Below, piece by piece: positions 56,115 to 64,000 of a stretch of 64,000 nucleotides of DNA. The first letter of the stretch is position 1. Each line of letters starts with the position of its first letter. Made by a program: the position numbers and the translations under genes. Under the pieces are notes generated by a model. It was not told the DNA's origin. It worked only from the letters and a program-made list of their open reading frames with translations, and ran no database searches. Source of the stretch: Streptomyces sp. NBC_00582 (GTDB lineage Bacteria > Actinomycetota > Actinomycetes > Streptomycetales > Streptomycetaceae); assembly GCF_036345155.1 (NCBI RefSeq), contig NZ_CP107772.1, positions 1,364,001 through 1,428,000 on the forward strand, written 5' to 3'.

Positions 56115-58811
56115 ATGGCACGAGTCCTGGGGCGCCCGAGTGCCCGGCCGGCCCGTCGTCCCCGGGGCCCGGGCAACCGGCGTGCGCCCGAATCGGCCCT
56201 GGGCGGGCGCAGTCTCGCGGCGCAGGTGTTCGTCCTGCAGGTGGCGATCGTGCTGCTGCTGGTCGTGGCGGCCGTCGTGGCGCTGCTGCTGCAGGTGCGG
56301 CACGACAGCACCCAGGAGGCCCGCAACCGCTCCGTCGCCGTCGCCCAGACCTTCGCCAACTCCCCGGGCATCGTGGAGGCCTTGCGCAGTCCCGACCCGA
56401 CGGCGGTGCTGCAGCCGTCGGCGGAGGCCGCCCGCAAGGCGGCCGACATGGACTTCGTCGTGGTGATGAACACCGACGGCATCCGCTACACCCATCCCAA
56501 GCCGGACCGCATCGGCAAGAAGTTCGTCGGCAACTTCCAGCCCGCGCTGGACGGCGGGGTCGTCGTCGAGGAGGTCGACGGCACCATCGGGCGGCTGGTG
56601 CAGGCCGTCGTCCCCGTGAAGGCGCCCGACGGGACGGTCGTGGGGCTGGTGTCGTCCGGCATCACCACCGAGCACGTCGGCGGCAACGCGGACCGTCAAC
56701 TGCCCCTCGTCCTCGGCACCGCCGCGGTGGCCCTCGCCCTGGCCACCGCGAGCACCGCGCTGGTCAGCCGGCGACTGCTGCGGCAGACCCACGGCCTCGG
56801 GCCGCGCGAGATGACGCGGATGTACGAGCACCACGACGCGGTGCTGCACTCGGTGCGCGAAGGGGTGATCATCGTCGGCGAGGACGGCGAGCTGCTGCTC
56901 GCCAACGACGAGGCGCACCGCCTGCTCGATCTGCCGCCGGACGCGGAACGCCGTCAGGTGCTGGACCTGGGCCTCGATCCCGGCACGGCCGAACTGCTGG
57001 CGTCCGGGCGGATGGTCACGGACGAGGTGCATCTGGTCGGCGACCGGCTGCTGGCGATCAACCAGCGGCCCACCGATCTCACGGGCGGCCCGGCGGGCAG
57101 TGTGGCCACACTGCGCGACTCCACGGAGCTGCGCGCCCTCTCCGGCCGGGCGGAGGCGGCCCGGGAGCGCCTCGACCTGCTGTACGCGGCGGGCGTGGGC
57201 ATCGGTACGAGCCTGGACGTGACCAGGACGGCGGAGGAGTTGACGGAGCTGGCGGTGCCCCGGTTCGCGGACTTCGTCACCGTCGATCTGTTCGACGCGG
57301 TCCTCGCCGGGGAGGAGCCGGAGGCGCGGGGCGCGCTGCGGCGCACGGCGATGGGCGGGGTCCGCAAGGGTTCCCCGCTGTACGCGGTGGGCGAGCGGAT
57401 CCGGTTCGTGGACTCGGCGCCGCAGGCCCGCGCCCTGGCGAACACCCGGGCCGTGCTGGAGGCGCGGCTGGCGGAGGCGCCGGGCTGGCGCGCGCAGGAT
57501 CTGGAGCGGACCGAGCAGATCGTGGAGTTCGGCATCCACTCGCTGATCACGGTGCCGGTGCGGGCGGGCACGCTGGTGCTGGGCGTGGTGAGTTTCCTGC
57601 GGTCGGAGCGGCCCGAGCCGTTCGACCCGGAGGAGGTGGCCCTGGCGGAGGAGTTGGTGGCGCGGGCGGCGGTCTCCATCGACAACGCGCGCCGCTTCAC
57701 CCGGGAGCACGGCATGGCGGTCACCCTGCAGCGCAGTCTGCTGCCGCGCACCCTGCCCGAGCAGAACGCGCTGGACATCGCCTACCGCTATCTGCCGGCG
57801 CAGGCCGGTGTCGGCGGCGACTGGTTCGACGTGCTTCCGCTGTCCGGGGCCCGGGTGGCGCTGGTCGTCGGTGACGTCGTCGGGCACGGGCTGCACGCGG
57901 CGGCCACGATGGGCCGGCTGCGCACGGCGGTGCACAACTTCTCCGCGCTGGACCTGCCGCCGGAGGAGCTGCTCGGGCTGCTGGACGAGCTGGTGACCCG
58001 GATCGACCAGGACGAGGCGGCGGACGGGGCCCATGGCCCGGTGTCCGGGGCGACCTGTCTGTACGCGATCTACGACCCGGTGTCGCGGCGGTGCACGGTG
58101 GCGCGGGCGGGGCATCCCCCGCCGGCGCTGGTCCACCCGGACGGCCGGGTGGAGTACCCGGACGTACCGGCCGGGCTGCCGCTGGGCCTCGGCGGGCTGC
58201 CGTTCGAGACGGCCGAGCTGGAGCTGGCCGAGGGCAGCCGGCTGGTGCTGTACACGGACGGGCTGGTGGAGGACCGGCAGCGGGACATAGACACCGGTCT
58301 GGAGCTCCTGCGCACGGCCCTGGAGCGCAGCGCCGGCGGAACGCCGGAGGAGGCCTGCCGCAGCGTCCTGGACGCGCTGCTGCCGGCCCGCCCGAGCGAC
58401 GACATCGCGCTGATCGTGGCGCACACGCGGGCGCTCGGCGCGGACCGGGTCGCCGAGTGGGACGTACCGGTGGATCCGGCGGCGGTGGGCGAGGTGCGGG
58501 CGGCGGTCGTGCGGCAGCTCGGAGTGTGGGACCTGGAGGAGCTGTCCTTCACGACCGAGCTGATCCTGAGCGAGCTGGTCACCAACGCGATCCGCTACGG
58601 CATCGCGCCGGTCCGGGTCCGTCTGCTGCGCGACCGCACGCTGATCTGCGAGGTGTCCGACGCGAGCAGCACCTCGCCGCATCTGCGGTACGCGGCGATG
58701 ACGGACGAGGGCGGTCGCGGACTGTTCCTGGTGGCACAGCTCACCGACCGCTGGGGCACCCGGTACACCCCCACGGGCAAGGTCATCTGGGCGGAACAGC
58801 CGCTGCCGTGA
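56115..58811 (+). CDS. Membrane sensor SpoIIE phosphatase with anti-sigma kinase domain
   Basis: An 898-residue protein. A membrane helix (about 35-60) leads to an extracellular Cache-type sensor (about 65-190, with a NTDGIRYTHPKPDRIGK segment), followed by a second helix (about 195-218). Inside the cell come PAS (about 230-350), GAF (about 360-540) and SpoIIE PP2C (about 560-770, GGDWFDV, GDVVGHG, SDDIALIV) domains, and a HATPase_c kinase domain (about 780-898, ELVTNAIRYG, DEGGRGLFLV). It can therefore both phosphorylate and dephosphorylate partner-switch proteins in response to an outside signal. It begins 68 bases after the first phosphatase and is probably co-transcribed with it. Confidence 0.92.
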   Translation: MARVLGRPSARPARRPRGPGNRRAPESALGGRSLAAQVFVLQVAIVLLLVVAAVVALLLQVRHDSTQEARNRSVAVAQTFANSPGIVEALRSPDPTAVLQPSAEAARKAADMDFVVVMNTDGIRYTHPKPDRIGKKFVGNFQPALDGGVVVEEVDGTIGRLVQAVVPVKAPDGTVVGLVSSGITTEHVGGNADRQLPLVLGTAAVALALATASTALVSRRLLRQTHGLGPREMTRMYEHHDAVLHSVREGVIIVGEDGELLLANDEAHRLLDLPPDAERRQVLDLGLDPGTAELLASGRMVTDEVHLVGDRLLAINQRPTDLTGGPAGSVATLRDSTELRALSGRAEAARERLDLLYAAGVGIGTSLDVTRTAEELTELAVPRFADFVTVDLFDAVLAGEEPEARGALRRTAMGGVRKGSPLYAVGERIRFVDSAPQARALANTRAVLEARLAEAPGWRAQDLERTEQIVEFGIHSLITVPVRAGTLVLGVVSFLRSERPEPFDPEEVALAEELVARAAVSIDNARRFTREHGMAVTLQRSLLPRTLPEQNALDIAYRYLPAQAGVGGDWFDVLPLSGARVALVVGDVVGHGLHAAATMGRLRTAVHNFSALDLPPEELLGLLDELVTRIDQDEAADGAHGPVSGATCLYAIYDPVSRRCTVARAGHPPPALVHPDGRVEYPDVPAGLPLGLGGLPFETAELELAEGSRLVLYTDGLVEDRQRDIDTGLELLRTALERSAGGTPEEACRSVLDALLPARPSDDIALIVAHTRALGADRVAEWDVPVDPAAVGEVRAAVVRQLGVWDLEELSFTTELILSELVTNAIRYGIAPVRVRLLRDRTLICEVSDASSTSPHLRYAAMTDEGGRGLFLVAQLTDRWGTRYTPTGKVIWAEQPLP

Positions 58812-58833
58812 ACGGGGTGGACACGATCACTGG

Positions 58834-58854
58834 CTCATAAACGACGTTTATGAG
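58834..58854. promoter_or_regulatory. Perfect 10-bp inverted repeat operator before fprA
   Basis: CTCATAAACG and CGTTTATGAG are exact reverse complements around a single central A. The element is AT-rich and stands out in this DNA. It lies 23 bases after the sensor-phosphatase stop and about 90 bases before the fprA ATG, so it is probably a dimeric regulator site for fprA. Confidence 0.65.
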
Positions 58855-58880
58855 TCCATAGACCGGACCCACGTACCGAC

Positions 58881-58899
58881 TTAGGTATGCCTCAGCTTA
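58881..58899 (+). promoter_or_regulatory. Degenerate iron box (DmdR/IdeR-like) before fprA
   Basis: The 19-base window starting TTAGGTATGCC matches the DtxR-family consensus TTAGGTTAGSCTAACCTAA at 13 positions by eye. The left half is perfect and the right half is weak. Iron control of a ferredoxin reductase would make sense, but the match alone is marginal. Confidence 0.3.
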
Positions 58900-58944
58900 G
58901 GCTTCCCCCGAGTCGATCTGTCGCCGCTCGAAGGGAACCTGATC

Positions 58945-60309
58945 ATGCCCCGCCCCTTGCGGGTAGCCATCGTCGGAGCCGGCCCCGCCGGGATCTACGC
59001 CGCCGACGCGCTGCTCAAGTCCGATGCGGCCGCCGACCCCGGTGTCTCCATCGACCTCTTCGAGCGGATGCCGGCCCCGTTCGGACTGATCCGCTACGGC
59101 GTGGCCCCGGACCACCCCCGGATCAAGGGCATCATCACCGCCCTGCACCAGGTCCTCGACAAGCCGCAGATCCGTCTCTTCGGCAACGTCGACTACCCGT
59201 CCGACCTCAGCCTGGACGACCTGCGCGCCTTCTACGATGCGGTGGTCTTCTCGACCGGCGCGATGGCCGACCGCGAGCTGTCCATACCGGGCGTCGAGCT
59301 CGAGGGCTCCTACGGCGCCGCCGACTTCGTCTCCTGGTACGACGGCCACCCGGAAGTGCCGCGCACCTGGCCGCTGGAGGCCGAGAAGGTCGCCGTGCTC
59401 GGGGTCGGCAACGTCGCCCTCGACGTCGCCCGCGTCCTCGCCAAGACGGCCGACGAGCTCCTGCCCACGGAGATCCCGCAGAACGTCTACGACGGTCTGA
59501 AGGCCAACAAGGCGCTGGAGGTGCACGTCTTCGGCCGCCGTGGCCCGGCGCAGGCGAAGTTCTCCCCGATGGAGCTGCGGGAGCTGGACCACTCCCCGAA
59601 CATCGAGGTCGTGGTCGACCCCGAGGACATCGACTACGACGAGGGCTCGATCGCGACCCGGCGCGGCAACAAGCAGGCCGACATGGTCGCCAAGACCCTG
59701 GAGAACTGGGCGATCCGCGACACCGGCGACCGCCCGCACAAGCTGTTCCTGCACTTCTTCGAGTCGCCCACCGAGATCCTCGGCGAGGACGGCAGGGTCG
59801 TCGGTCTGCGCACCGAGCGCACCGCCCTCGACGGCACCGGCAACGTCAAGGGCACCGGCGAGTTCAAGGACTGGGACGTCACCGCGGTCTACCGCGCGGT
59901 CGGCTACCTCTCCGAGAAGCTGCCCAAGCTGCCCTGGGACCTCGACTCGGGCACGGTGCCCGACGAGGGCGGCCGGGTCATCGAGGAGAGCGGCGCGCAT
60001 CTGCAGTCGGTGTACGTCACCGGCTGGATCCGGCGCGGTCCGGTCGGCCTGATCGGCCACACCAAGGGCGACGCCAACGAGACGGTGGCGAACCTGCTGG
60101 ACGACCACGCGCACGGCCGTCTGCACACCCCGTCCTCGCCGGAGCCGGAGGCCGTGGACGCGTTCCTCGCCGAGCGCGAGGTCCGCTTCACCACCTGGGA
60201 GGGCTGGTACAGGCTGGACGCCGCCGAGAAGGCGCTGGGCGAGCCGCAGGGCCGCGAGCGCGTGAAGATCGTCGAGCGCGAGGACATGCTGCGGGAGAGC
60301 GGCGCCTAG
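58945..60309 (+). CDS. fprA: Ferredoxin-NADP reductase, FprA type
   Basis: A 454-residue FAD/NADP enzyme related to mycobacterial FprA and mammalian adrenodoxin reductase. The N-terminus has the FAD motif VAIVGAGPAGIYAA, the middle the NADP motif VLGVGNVALDVARVL, and the C-terminal part GWIRRGPVGLIGHTKGDA. It passes electrons from NADPH to ferredoxin, for example for P450 enzymes such as the one at 42524. The ATG starts MPRPLRVA with GAAGGGAAC upstream. Two candidate operators lie in the 133 bases before it, suggesting tight control. Confidence 0.93.
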   Translation: MPRPLRVAIVGAGPAGIYAADALLKSDAAADPGVSIDLFERMPAPFGLIRYGVAPDHPRIKGIITALHQVLDKPQIRLFGNVDYPSDLSLDDLRAFYDAVVFSTGAMADRELSIPGVELEGSYGAADFVSWYDGHPEVPRTWPLEAEKVAVLGVGNVALDVARVLAKTADELLPTEIPQNVYDGLKANKALEVHVFGRRGPAQAKFSPMELRELDHSPNIEVVVDPEDIDYDEGSIATRRGNKQADMVAKTLENWAIRDTGDRPHKLFLHFFESPTEILGEDGRVVGLRTERTALDGTGNVKGTGEFKDWDVTAVYRAVGYLSEKLPKLPWDLDSGTVPDEGGRVIEESGAHLQSVYVTGWIRRGPVGLIGHTKGDANETVANLLDDHAHGRLHTPSSPEPEAVDAFLAEREVRFTTWEGWYRLDAAEKALGEPQGRERVKIVEREDMLRESGA

Positions 60310-60365
60310 GCACCGGCCGTGGGAGGGACCCCGGGTATTCGGTGGGCGGCATGATCGCCGCCTGC

Positions 60366-60377
60366 TAGCTTCCCGGG
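60366..60377 (+). promoter_or_regulatory. -10 element of a leaderless promoter for the DUF1152 gene
   Basis: TAGCTT at 60366-60371 is followed by CCCGGG and then the GTG start at 60378. With the usual 6-7 base distance from -10 to transcript start, the mRNA would begin at the GTG. No ribosome site is present, which fits a leaderless message. Confidence 0.5.
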
Positions 60378-61343
60378 GTGTTCTCCCTCCACGAACCTCC
60401 CCTGTTCACCCGGCTGCGCGAGGCGCGGCGGGTGCTCGTCGCCGGAGCGGGCGGCGGTTTCGACGTCTACGCGGGCCTGCCGCTGGCACTCGCCCTGCGG
60501 TCGGCCGGCAAGGACGTCCACCTCGCCAACCTGTCCTTCACCGAGCTGTACGGACTGCCCACCGAGGTCTGGCTGGAGCCGGACGTGGCGGCGGTGCGCC
60601 CCGACACCCCGGCGCGCGGCGACTACTTCCCCGAACACGCCCTGGCCCGCTGGCTGGAGGGGCAGGGGCTGCCCGCCACGGTGTACGCCTTCCCGCGCAC
60701 CGGTGTGGCTCCGCTGCGGGACGCCTACCGGGCCCTCCTCGACCACCTCGGCGGCGTCGACGCCGTCGTCCTGGTGGACGGCGGCACGGACATCCTGATG
60801 CGGGGCGACGAGCACGGGCTGGGCACACCCGAGGAGGACATGGCCAGTCTGGCCGCCGTGCGGGCGCTCGACGAGGTCGAACACCGGCTGGTGGCCTGTC
60901 TGGGGTTCGGCGTGGACGCCTATCACGGCGTCAACCACTCCCTGGTCCTGGAGAACCTGGCCGCGCTGGACCGCGAGGGCGCCTACCTCGGCGCGTTCTC
61001 CCTGCCCCGGGACAGCCGCGAGGGGGCCCTGTACCTGGACGCGGTGGCGCACGCCCAGGCCTCGACGCCGGGGCATCCGAGCATCGTCAACGGCTCCGTG
61101 GCCGCCGCCGTGCGGGGCGAGTTCGGCGACGTGCGCTTCACCGAGCGCACCCGGAACGGCGAACTGTTCGTCAACCCGCTCATGTCGCTGTACTTCTGTG
61201 TGGACGCCGTGGGTCTGGCCCGCCGCAACCTCTATCTCGACCGTCTCACGGACACCGTCCTGATGCGCCAGATCAGCACCCGCATAGAGGAGTTCCGCGA
61301 GGAACTCCCCCTCGTGCGGCAGCCACGGGCGTTCCCCCACTGA
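60378..61343 (+). CDS. DUF1152-domain protein
   Basis: A 321-residue soluble protein. It has an N-terminal nucleotide-loop-like segment VLVAGAGGGFDVYAGLPLA, then VDAVVLVDGGTDILMRGDE and HGVNHSLVLENLAAL; these are features of DUF1152. No catalytic activity is established for the family. The Gly-rich loop and Asp pattern suggest phosphate or nucleotide binding. The start is GTG, apparently leaderless. It is convergent with the Ser/Thr kinase, with 22 bases between stops. Confidence 0.87.
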   Translation: MFSLHEPPLFTRLREARRVLVAGAGGGFDVYAGLPLALALRSAGKDVHLANLSFTELYGLPTEVWLEPDVAAVRPDTPARGDYFPEHALARWLEGQGLPATVYAFPRTGVAPLRDAYRALLDHLGGVDAVVLVDGGTDILMRGDEHGLGTPEEDMASLAAVRALDEVEHRLVACLGFGVDAYHGVNHSLVLENLAALDREGAYLGAFSLPRDSREGALYLDAVAHAQASTPGHPSIVNGSVAAAVRGEFGDVRFTERTRNGELFVNPLMSLYFCVDAVGLARRNLYLDRLTDTVLMRQISTRIEEFREELPLVRQPRAFPH

Positions 61344-61365
61344 GGCGGCGACCCGCGCGCACGGG

Positions 61366-63120
61366 TCAGCCGTCGTCGCGCGGGTGCGCCTCGATCACGT
61401 TGCCCTTCTGGTCGGCCTCCAGGTAGGCGCCGCCGTAGTCGTCGACGAGGTAGACGTTCATCGTCGGCGGGTCGTTGAAGATCGTGGACGCCGGGTTGAT
61501 CACCAGATAGCGCATGGTGGGGTCGCTGATGTTGAGGGTCTTCCCGGCCTTCTCGAGCAGCCCGGGCACCGCGTCCCAGTTGAAGCTGTCCAGGTCGACC
61601 GGGGTCTCGCCGCTGGTCACGGTGCCACCGGGACCGTTCTTCACCGCCACGTCCCCGCCCCGGTACTCGTAGCGGTCGTAGAGCTTGGCGTTGCCTGCGA
61701 CCGGGGCCTCGGCGATGGCGTACTCCGGGTACACCGTGAGGTCGGTGACCTTCGAGCCGCCCATGGCCGCCTTCAGCTTCTTCACGACCGTGCGGACCCC
61801 GTCCTCGGTGAGGAGGTCGAGCTTCTCCCCGGACTGGGCCGTACCGGACGAGGCGCTCGCGGAGGAGGACCCCGAACGGGCGCTCGCCGAGGCACCGGTG
61901 GAGGCACCGGCCCCGGAGGCACCGTCGTCCCCGCCCCCGCCGGTCAGCAGCGGGACCACGTTCCACACGAGGACACCGGTCAGGACGGTACCGGAGACGG
62001 CCAGGAGGACGGCGCTCGTACGGTTGCGGCGCGGCCGCGGCGGCACGCCCGAGGAAGGGACCGTCACGCCGCCGGGTGACAGGGTGGGAACGGACGGGGG
62101 CGGGGCGAGCTGATAGGAGGTCGGCGCGCCGGTGTACGCCGGGGCCTGGTCCGCGTAGGGAGTGACCGTCGCGGGCGACGGCGGCGGCCCGAAGCCCGCG
62201 GGCGGAGCCGGTGGGGCCCCGAATGCGACGGCGCCCCCGGCCGGAGGCCCGAAGACGCCCGGCGACGGGTCCGCCGGTGCCTCCCCCGTCGCCACGGCGA
62301 GCAGCCGGTCGACCTCCTCGGCGTCCGGGCGGGCCTGGGGGTCGCGGACCAGGAGAGCGGTGAGCAGACCGGTCAGCGGGCCCGCCTGCCGGGGCGGCGG
62401 CACCTCCTCGCCGAGTACGGCGGCCAGGGTGGCGAGCGTGCTGGAACGGCGCAGTGGGTGGTGGCCCTCCACGGCGACGTAGAGCAGCATCCCGAGCGAC
62501 CAGAGGTCGGCGGAGGGGCCGCCGTCCTTGCCGGTGACGCGCTCCGGTGCCATGAAGTCGGGCGAGCCTATGACGGAGCCGGTGGCGGTGAGGCTGGTGG
62601 CCTCGCGCAGGGCGGCGATGCCGAAGTCGGTGAGCACCGGCCGTCCGTCGGGGCGCAGCAGCACGTTGGCCGGCTTCACGTCGCGGTGCTCGATGCCGAC
62701 GGCGTGCGCGGCGCGCAGCGCGGACAGCACCTCGCGCCCCATGCGTGCGGCCTCGACCGGGGTCAACACGCCCTGCTGGAGCCGGTCCTGGAGCGAGCCG
62801 CCGGTGACCAGCTCCATCACGATCCAGGGGTACGTGTTCTCCCCGCCGTCGACGATGTGGTGGATGGTGACGACATTGGGGTGGTGGACGCGGGCGAGGG
62901 CGCGCGCCTCCCGCAGGACGCGCTCCCGCAGGGTGCGGGCGCCCTCCGGGTCGTATTCGGCCAGCGCCGGATCCGGCGGCCGTACCTCTTTCACGGCCAC
63001 GTCACGGTGCAGTGCCAGGTCGCGGGCGCGCCACACCCACCCCATGCCTCCGCCCCCGAGCCGGTGCAGCAGCTCGAATCGGCCATCGACGACGCGTCTG
63101 TCGGGTTCCCCGGTGTTCAT
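61366..63120 (-). CDS. Hanks-type Ser/Thr protein kinase, membrane-anchored
   Basis: A 584-residue kinase. The kinase domain (residues about 15-275) is complete: glycine loop LGGGGMG, K44 in VAVKEV, HRDVKPAN (D147), DFG at 165-167 and APE. A Pro/Ala-rich linker (about 280-365) leads to one membrane helix (about 368-392), then a Ser/Ala-rich spacer and an extracellular domain of about 165 residues that has no PASTA repeats. It should sense something outside the cell and phosphorylate proteins inside. The ATG starts MNTGEPDRR; no strong ribosome site is obvious. Confidence 0.92.
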   Translation of the reverse strand: MNTGEPDRRVVDGRFELLHRLGGGGMGWVWRARDLALHRDVAVKEVRPPDPALAEYDPEGARTLRERVLREARALARVHHPNVVTIHHIVDGGENTYPWIVMELVTGGSLQDRLQQGVLTPVEAARMGREVLSALRAAHAVGIEHRDVKPANVLLRPDGRPVLTDFGIAALREATSLTATGSVIGSPDFMAPERVTGKDGGPSADLWSLGMLLYVAVEGHHPLRRSSTLATLAAVLGEEVPPPRQAGPLTGLLTALLVRDPQARPDAEEVDRLLAVATGEAPADPSPGVFGPPAGGAVAFGAPPAPPAGFGPPPSPATVTPYADQAPAYTGAPTSYQLAPPPSVPTLSPGGVTVPSSGVPPRPRRNRTSAVLLAVSGTVLTGVLVWNVVPLLTGGGGDDGASGAGASTGASASARSGSSSASASSGTAQSGEKLDLLTEDGVRTVVKKLKAAMGGSKVTDLTVYPEYAIAEAPVAGNAKLYDRYEYRGGDVAVKNGPGGTVTSGETPVDLDSFNWDAVPGLLEKAGKTLNISDPTMRYLVINPASTIFNDPPTMNVYLVDDYGGAYLEADQKGNVIEAHPRDDG

Positions 63121-63296
63121 GGGGGGAGCTTAGGGGTAGACGCGGACGGTGGTGTGTCCGCCAAGGGGGGCACAGCGCGAATGGTCCGTCCCGGCACGGG
63201 CATGCTGTGAACGAGGTCACTTCCGGCGGGCCGTCGTGCCGGGACCGTTCCGGACTCGTCGCCCTCCCCCCACGAACGCCACGAAGGACATGTGCA

Positions 63297-63890
63297 TTGG
63301 CTCTTACGTACCCTGACGCCCCCTCGGCCCGCCGTCCCGGCCGCTGCTGGACGATCCGTGTGGTCGGGCACCGCGACCGCAGCGCTTCGGTCACCTGCTC
63401 GTCGTCGTGCGCGATGCCGCCCCGCTCGCGGGACCTCGCGGCGCTGCGCCGCTTCGCGGAGGCCCACGCGGCCGCGCACGCCAGAGCGGCGGCGGTGCAT
63501 CACGACGCCGCCTGCTGGTGCCGGCGCCAGCGGTGTGCGCTGCACGAGGGCACCCGGGTCAACTGCGCGGGGGCGGTGGTTCTCGTGATGCGGCACGATC
63601 CGGCGGTCGGCCAGGTGTGGACGCTCACCGAAGTGTGCTCCGCGTGCGCCCCGTTGATGCCTCACGCGCGGGTGCTGAGCCGTGCCGTCCCGCCGCCGCC
63701 CGCGCCCAGGGACGCGGAGCAGGAGGGCCGTGCCCGTCCCCCGTCGGCCACTCCCCCGACGGTGGCCCCGCCCCGCCTCGTCCCCGGCGGCTTCAGCGCG
63801 CCCTCGGGCCCCGGTCCCGGCCCCGACCGGGTGGGACCCCGCCGCCGTACGGCCACCGGACGCCGCGGCCGCGAGGGCACCGCCGACTGA
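63297..63890 (+). CDS. Cys-rich hypothetical protein
   Basis: A protein of about 197 residues if read from the TTG at 63297 (AAGGA about ten bases upstream). Residues about 20-125 hold paired cysteines (CSSSC, CWCRRQRC, CSAC) with intervening His (HAAAHARAAAVHHD), a pattern that could bind zinc or another metal. GQVWTLTEVCSACAPLMPHA is the most protein-like stretch (seen in part). The C-terminal 70 residues are Pro/Arg-rich and disordered. The function is unknown. It is divergent from the kinase gene. Confidence 0.55.
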   Translation: MALTYPDAPSARRPGRCWTIRVVGHRDRSASVTCSSSCAMPPRSRDLAALRRFAEAHAAAHARAAAVHHDAACWCRRQRCALHEGTRVNCAGAVVLVMRHDPAVGQVWTLTEVCSACAPLMPHARVLSRAVPPPPAPRDAEQEGRARPPSATPPTVAPPRLVPGGFSAPSGPGPGPDRVGPRRRTATGRRGREGTAD

Positions 63891-63909
63891 AGGGGCCTTG
63901 GCGGGTACA

Positions 63910-64000
63910 TGACACGCCGGGGGCAGCGCCCCCCGGCACACCTCGACCTCCGCGGGCCGTGACACACCGGGGGCAGCGCACCGCCCGGCACACCTCGACC
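63910..64000. repeat. Two imperfect direct copies of a hairpin-forming ~40-bp unit
   Basis: A unit beginning TGACACGCCGGGGGCAGCG and ending CACACCTCGACC lies at 63910-63948. A near-identical copy lies at 63960-64000, 50 bp away and cut by the window edge. Each copy holds complementary CCGGGGG/CCCGG-type arms. They may be tandem terminators after the Cys-rich gene, or part of a longer repeat array to the right. Confidence 0.6.

Overview
This 64 kb window is chromosomal DNA from a Streptomyces or a very close relative. The evidence is the very high GC content, strong G/C bias at third codon positions, frequent GTG/TTG starts with GGAGG-type ribosome sites, many ATGA/GTGA stop-start overlaps, a sortase substrate ending in an LAETG-type signal, paired SpoIIE-type phosphatases, and typical actinobacterial families (FprA, DUF1996, DUF1152, AraC/STAND regulators). 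I saw no rRNA, tRNA, CRISPR array, insertion sequence or prophage.

Layout. (1) 1-4.6 kb: the left edge of an STM4011-STM4015-type cluster (radical SAM start, metallohydrolase, ATP-grasp, leucine-rich-repeat-like protein) read leftward, divergent from a small conserved protein plus a DUF6745 protein. The shared intergenic region carries a 15-bp inverted repeat whose two arms are both TTGTCAGTG promoter elements of the kind used by the PafBC DNA-damage regulator. (2) 4.6-7.4 kb: CoxM-like FAD-binding protein, GNAT acetyltransferase, leishmanolysin-like protease. (3) 7.6-13.9 kb: a tight rightward cluster of a small membrane protein, a GMC oxidoreductase, an alpha-dioxygenase-like haem enzyme and a trypsin/alpha-beta-hydrolase fusion. 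(4) 13.9-25.4 kb: an M23 endopeptidase with a degenerate muramidase-like region, an orphan second STM4015 paralogue, pyruvate carboxylase, and a 1715-residue secreted protein with two GH43 domains. (5) 25.5-36.6 kb: a four-gene overlapping operon (SWIM-like, VWA, MoxR ATPase, DUF5682) matching the E. coli yehQ-P-L-M gene set and also led by a TTGTCAGTG-N8-TAnnnT promoter. A divergent HTH-NB-ARC-TPR protein and an AraC regulator follow. (6) 36.6-39.5 kb: an operon of a class III aminotransferase, an Lrp regulator, a flavin reductase and a nonapeptide-repeat protein, with a twin-palindrome operator in front. (7) 39.9-52.6 kb: NlpC/P60 protein, P450, an unlisted 57-residue Cys protein, methyltransferase, PAP2, lipid-kinase-like, TPR, a sortase-anchored DUF1996 protein, a rhomboid-like membrane protein and a decayed phospholipase C. 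(8) 52.8-64 kb: lipoprotein, two SpoIIE-type PP2C sensors, ferredoxin reductase FprA, a leaderless DUF1152 gene, a Ser/Thr kinase, a Cys-rich protein and a terminal repeat pair.

The most notable result is that two multi-gene systems of unknown function, about 30 kb apart (STM401x plus DUF6745, and the yeh-type MoxR/VWA/SWIM operon), carry matching PafBC-type promoters. This suggests that both belong to a LexA-independent DNA-damage response. That is an inference from sequence motifs and has not been tested.
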